DNA of 64,000 nucleotides. Source: Mytilus trossulus. Its lineage: Eukaryota; Mollusca; Bivalvia; Mytilida; Mytilidae. The stretch spans positions 53,965,144 to 54,029,143 of the forward strand of contig NC_086380.1 in the NCBI RefSeq assembly GCF_036588685.1. Direction: 5' to 3'. Position numbers and translations under genes: made by a program. The notes under the pieces were generated by a model. The model had not been told where the DNA came from, did no database searches, and worked only from the letters and a program-made list of their open reading frames with translations. Shown here piece after piece: positions 61,142 to 64,000 of this stretch (position 1 is its first letter; the number at the start of each line of letters is the position of its first letter).

Positions 61142-62587
61142 CAAGAGGCTCTCAAGAGCCTGAATCGCTCACCTGAATTTTTTTGGTTTAATCTCTCATC
61201 AATGATTATTTTGGCTTTTCAATTTATTTAAATGTTCTTTGAATCGTCCTATTTTCTTCAAAAGCAAAAAAAAAAAATTTTCTCCTATGTTCTATTTTAG
61301 CCATAGGAGCTATGTTTCTTGACATACAAGGAAATGAAATATAAAATTTATACTAGATACTCTGAAACTCTGAAACTCATTTAGCCTAAGTTTGGCTGAA
61401 ATTGATACAGCAGTTTCATCACTGAAGAGACATGTATTGTCGAAATGCGCATCTGGTGCAACAAAATTGGTACCGTTGATTTTATTCAAAGGAGAAGATT
61501 TTTTAAAGTTGGCAAATATGATGAACAAATTGTGAAAAATTGTCATTAAAGGACAATAACCCCTTAAGAGGTCAGTTGACAATTTTGGACATAATAACTT
61601 ATTTGTAGATCTTACTTTGCTGATAATTTTTGCTGTTACAGTTTATCTTTATCTATAATAATATTCAAGATAATGATCAAAAACTTCAAAATTTCCTTAA
61701 AATTACCAATTTAGTGACAGCAACCCAACAATGGGTTGTTTGATTCATCTGAAAATTTAAGGGCTGATAGATATTGACCCAATAAACATTTTAACCCCCA
61801 TGTCAGATTTGCTCTAAATGCTTTGGTTTTTGAGATATAAGCCAAAAACTGCATTTGACCCCTATGTTCTATTTTAAGTAACGGCGGCCATGGTTTTTGA
61901 CGGATCAAAAATCAAAGCACACACTTTGTGCAGGATAATCTAAGGAACAATCATGCCAAGTTTCATCCAAATCTATTTAGTAGTTTCAGGAGAAGATTTT
62001 TTAAAGTTAGCAAATATGATGAACAAATTGTAAAAAATTGTCATTAAAGGACAATAACCCCTTAAGGGGTCAATTGACAATTTTGGTCATATTAACTTAT
62101 TTGTAGATCTTACTTTGCTGATCATTTTTGCTGTTTACAGTTTATCTTTATCTATAATAATATTCAAGATAATGACCAAAAACTGCAAAATTTCCTTAAA
62201 ATTACCAATTAAGTGGCAGCAACCAAACAATGGTTTGTTTGATTCATCTGAAAATTACAGGGCTGATAGATCTTGACCTAATGGACATCTTAACCCCATG
62301 TCAGATTTGCTCTAAATGCTTTCGTTTTTGAGATATAAGCCAAAAACTACATTTGACTCCTATGTTCTATTTTAAGTAAAAGGGGCCATGTTTTTTGACG
62401 GATCAAAAATCGAAGCACACACTTTGTGCAGGATACTCTAAGGAACAATCATGCTAAGTTTCATTCAAATCCATTCAGTAGTTTCAGAGGAGAAGATGTT
62501 TGGAAAATTGTTAACGACGACAGACAACGACGACGGACGCCAAGTGATAAGAAAAGTTCAAATGGCCTTTTAGGCCAGGTGAGCTAA
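61142..62587 (+). mobile_element. Family H1, copy B (two ~497-bp units)
   Basis: 5' hairpin CAAGAGGCTCTCAAGAGCCT followed by gctcacct; 3' end aggtgagctaa after a GACGACGG array. The empty site is in unit A (ataaaaataagg, ~38,564-38,576); there is no target duplication. It is a different insertion event from 34,813-37,102. Carries a nested hammerhead-type repeat at about 61,417-61,488. Confidence 0.85.
61417..61458 (+). ncRNA. Hammerhead ribozyme with consensus core
   Basis: Stem I CATCA (61,417-61,421) with TGGTG (61,454-61,458); core CUGAAGA (61,422-61,428), matching CUGANGA since position 7 is free; stem II GACA/TGTC (61,429-61,432 and 61,438-61,441) with a TGTAT loop; GAAA (61,442-61,445); very short stem III TGCGCA; cleavage triplet AUC, predicted cut after 61,453. 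Hammerheads with such a short stem III occur in Penelope-like elements and retrozymes and often act as dimers. Downstream tail: ttggtaccgttgattttatt. Confidence 0.82.
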
Positions 62588-63014
62588 TAAGGTCAAGGTC
62601 AGATGGACAATGCCAGGCAGACATGTACAGCTAACAATTCTTCCATACAACAAATATAGTTGACCTTTTGCTTATAGATTAAGAAAAACAGACCAAAACA
62701 CAAAATCTTAACACTGAGCAACATGAGCAGTGAACCGTGAAAAGGAGGTCAAGGTAAAAAAAAATGTGTGCAACCGACAATAAGATCATGAAATATTTCC
62801 ATACATCAAATATAGTTGACCTATTGCATATAGAATTAGAAAAAGAGACCAAAACTCAAAAACTTAATTTGACTATTGAACCATGAAAATAAGGTCAAGG
62901 TCAGATGACAACTGCCAGCTAGACATGTACACCTTACAATCATTCCATACACCAAATATAGTAGACCTATTATAGCCATTGCATTAAGTATGAGAAAAAC
63001 AGACCAAAACACAA
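62588..63014 (+). repeat. Family H2, unit B, third stretch
   Basis: Continues H2 after the H1 insertion; matches 38,572-38,996. Confidence 0.78.
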
Positions 63015-64000
63015 CCAGATGGGACAATATCCCTAATGCGCCTTGAAATGAGGAACACAAAAGTCACGTGTAAACAAAAAATCTCTGTGTAGTGATATTT
63101 GACACATTTCTATGATAAACAAATGACTGAGCTGAACCATTAGTGTTAATTTAGAAAATAAGGGAACACAGAATAAATGTGTAAAAACCATGGAGCTATG
63201 AAATGTGTTCAAAGTATTAAAATTTCAAAGAACTTATTGTGTTAAAATTGGGATTTTTTACCATGAGGAGCGACATCGCAAAAGGATACTCGGGGTTTGC
63301 TAAATTACGGAAAAATGAATCACACTTCGTACCCCGAAAATTTAACCACATATGTAAAAATGTCTCAGCTTCGAAACAAGCCATCATACATATACAAGTT
63401 TACGATATGGGCTGAGCAACAGAAGAAAACGTTACCATTACGGCCTATGGAATAACAATTGCGCATATTGCCCCAGATGCTCCGCAGGGCGTAGCTTTAT
63501 ACGATCGCAGAGGTTGAACCCTGAACGGTTGGGGCAAGTATGGACACAACATTCAAGCTGGATTCCGCTCTAAATTTGGATTGTGATTAAATAGATGACA
63601 CAGCATAGGTTTCTGACACAGAATGAATGTATTCAAATGAACTTAAAATTTTTGTTTTCTCTTAAGAGCAATTCACTATGCTGTTGAATATTAACCCTCT
63701 CAAAAAAATGTTTGAAGAAATTTTCTTTTTATTTATGAAATTTCAAATGAGAAAAATTTAACCCAATTTTTTATTCACATCCCCCTTTCCCTTATTCCAA
63801 AACTAATTTCAATTAAAATATTCTAATGGAGTTTGCAACAATTACTACTCATTTAAATACATGATGTAAAAAAACTGCTTGTTATCACTGAATGGTAAAG
63901 ATTATTTAAATTTATCAGTTGGTAGTAAAAAGTGATTGTATATAACAAAGATTCAAGTTGATTCTGGGCAAAGAAAGATAACTCCAATTAAAAAAAATTC
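63015..64000 (+). mobile_element. Family H3, copy 5, interrupted and cut by the window end
   Basis: Starts ccagat at 63,015, is interrupted at 63,021-63,474 by the inverted-repeat transposon, and continues from agatgctccgcagg (63,475). Counterpart of 38,997-40,019 in unit A. Confidence 0.82.
63021..63474. mobile_element. ~450-bp inverted-repeat transposon with 4-bp TSD, third insertion
   Basis: Inverted relative to the other two copies: GGGACAATATCCC ... GCGCATATTGCCCC, flanked by AGAT (63,017-63,020 and 63,475-63,478). Unit A has the uninterrupted ccagatgctcc at 38,997. This confirms the 4-bp duplication at a second, unrelated site. Confidence 0.9.

Overview
The window is AT-rich eukaryotic DNA from a bivalve mollusc, most likely a marine mussel (Mytilus or a close relative). 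This rests on spliced genes, on Naiad-type Penelope-like elements, and on several repeat families that I know from memory to be very abundant in mussel sequence. No database search was possible. About four fifths of the window is repeats.

Left part (1-22,900). Two small multi-exon genes can be assembled exactly, with every splice phase agreeing. On the + strand (2,051-7,486) five exons encode a 240-residue secreted-type, single-pass membrane protein with one CUB domain. On the - strand (21,739-15,394) eight exons encode a 233-residue, cysteine-rich, glycosylation-rich type I membrane protein that I do not recognise. Around them lie dispersed mussel repeats, a 5'-truncated Naiad element (10,511-12,240), older Naiad-like remnants, a tRNA-derived SINE, and short repeats carrying hammerhead-ribozyme motifs.

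Right part (22,880-64,000). A tandem segmental duplication in direct orientation has a period of about 20 kb. Each unit reads: an ADF/cofilin gene (- strand, two coding exons, 142 aa), a dead Penelope-like element, a ~450-bp inverted-repeat transposon, a 40-bp minisatellite, then a nest of tandem-repeat-bearing elements. Unit A starts near 24,490 and unit B near 44,213; unit B runs off the window end. A third, partial copy of the element tail plus minisatellite (22,880-24,480) is the remnant of an earlier unit. The two cofilins are intact and differ at seven residues. Unit B alone carries a ~4.3-kb Naiad insertion with a complete 993-codon ORF.

Because the units differ by insertions, they supply empty sites that fix the ends of several mobile elements: the Naiad dimer, a transposon with 4-bp target duplications, and two families with a 5' hairpin plus asymmetric terminal inverted repeats (Helitron2/Helentron-like). 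The points most worth following are the consensus-matching hammerhead at 61,417-61,458, the shared architecture of the Helentron-like families, the intact Naiad, and the step in divergence along the duplication. Part of the A/B duplication could be an assembly artefact (two haplotypes placed in tandem); that must be excluded before the cofilin pair is treated as paralogues.
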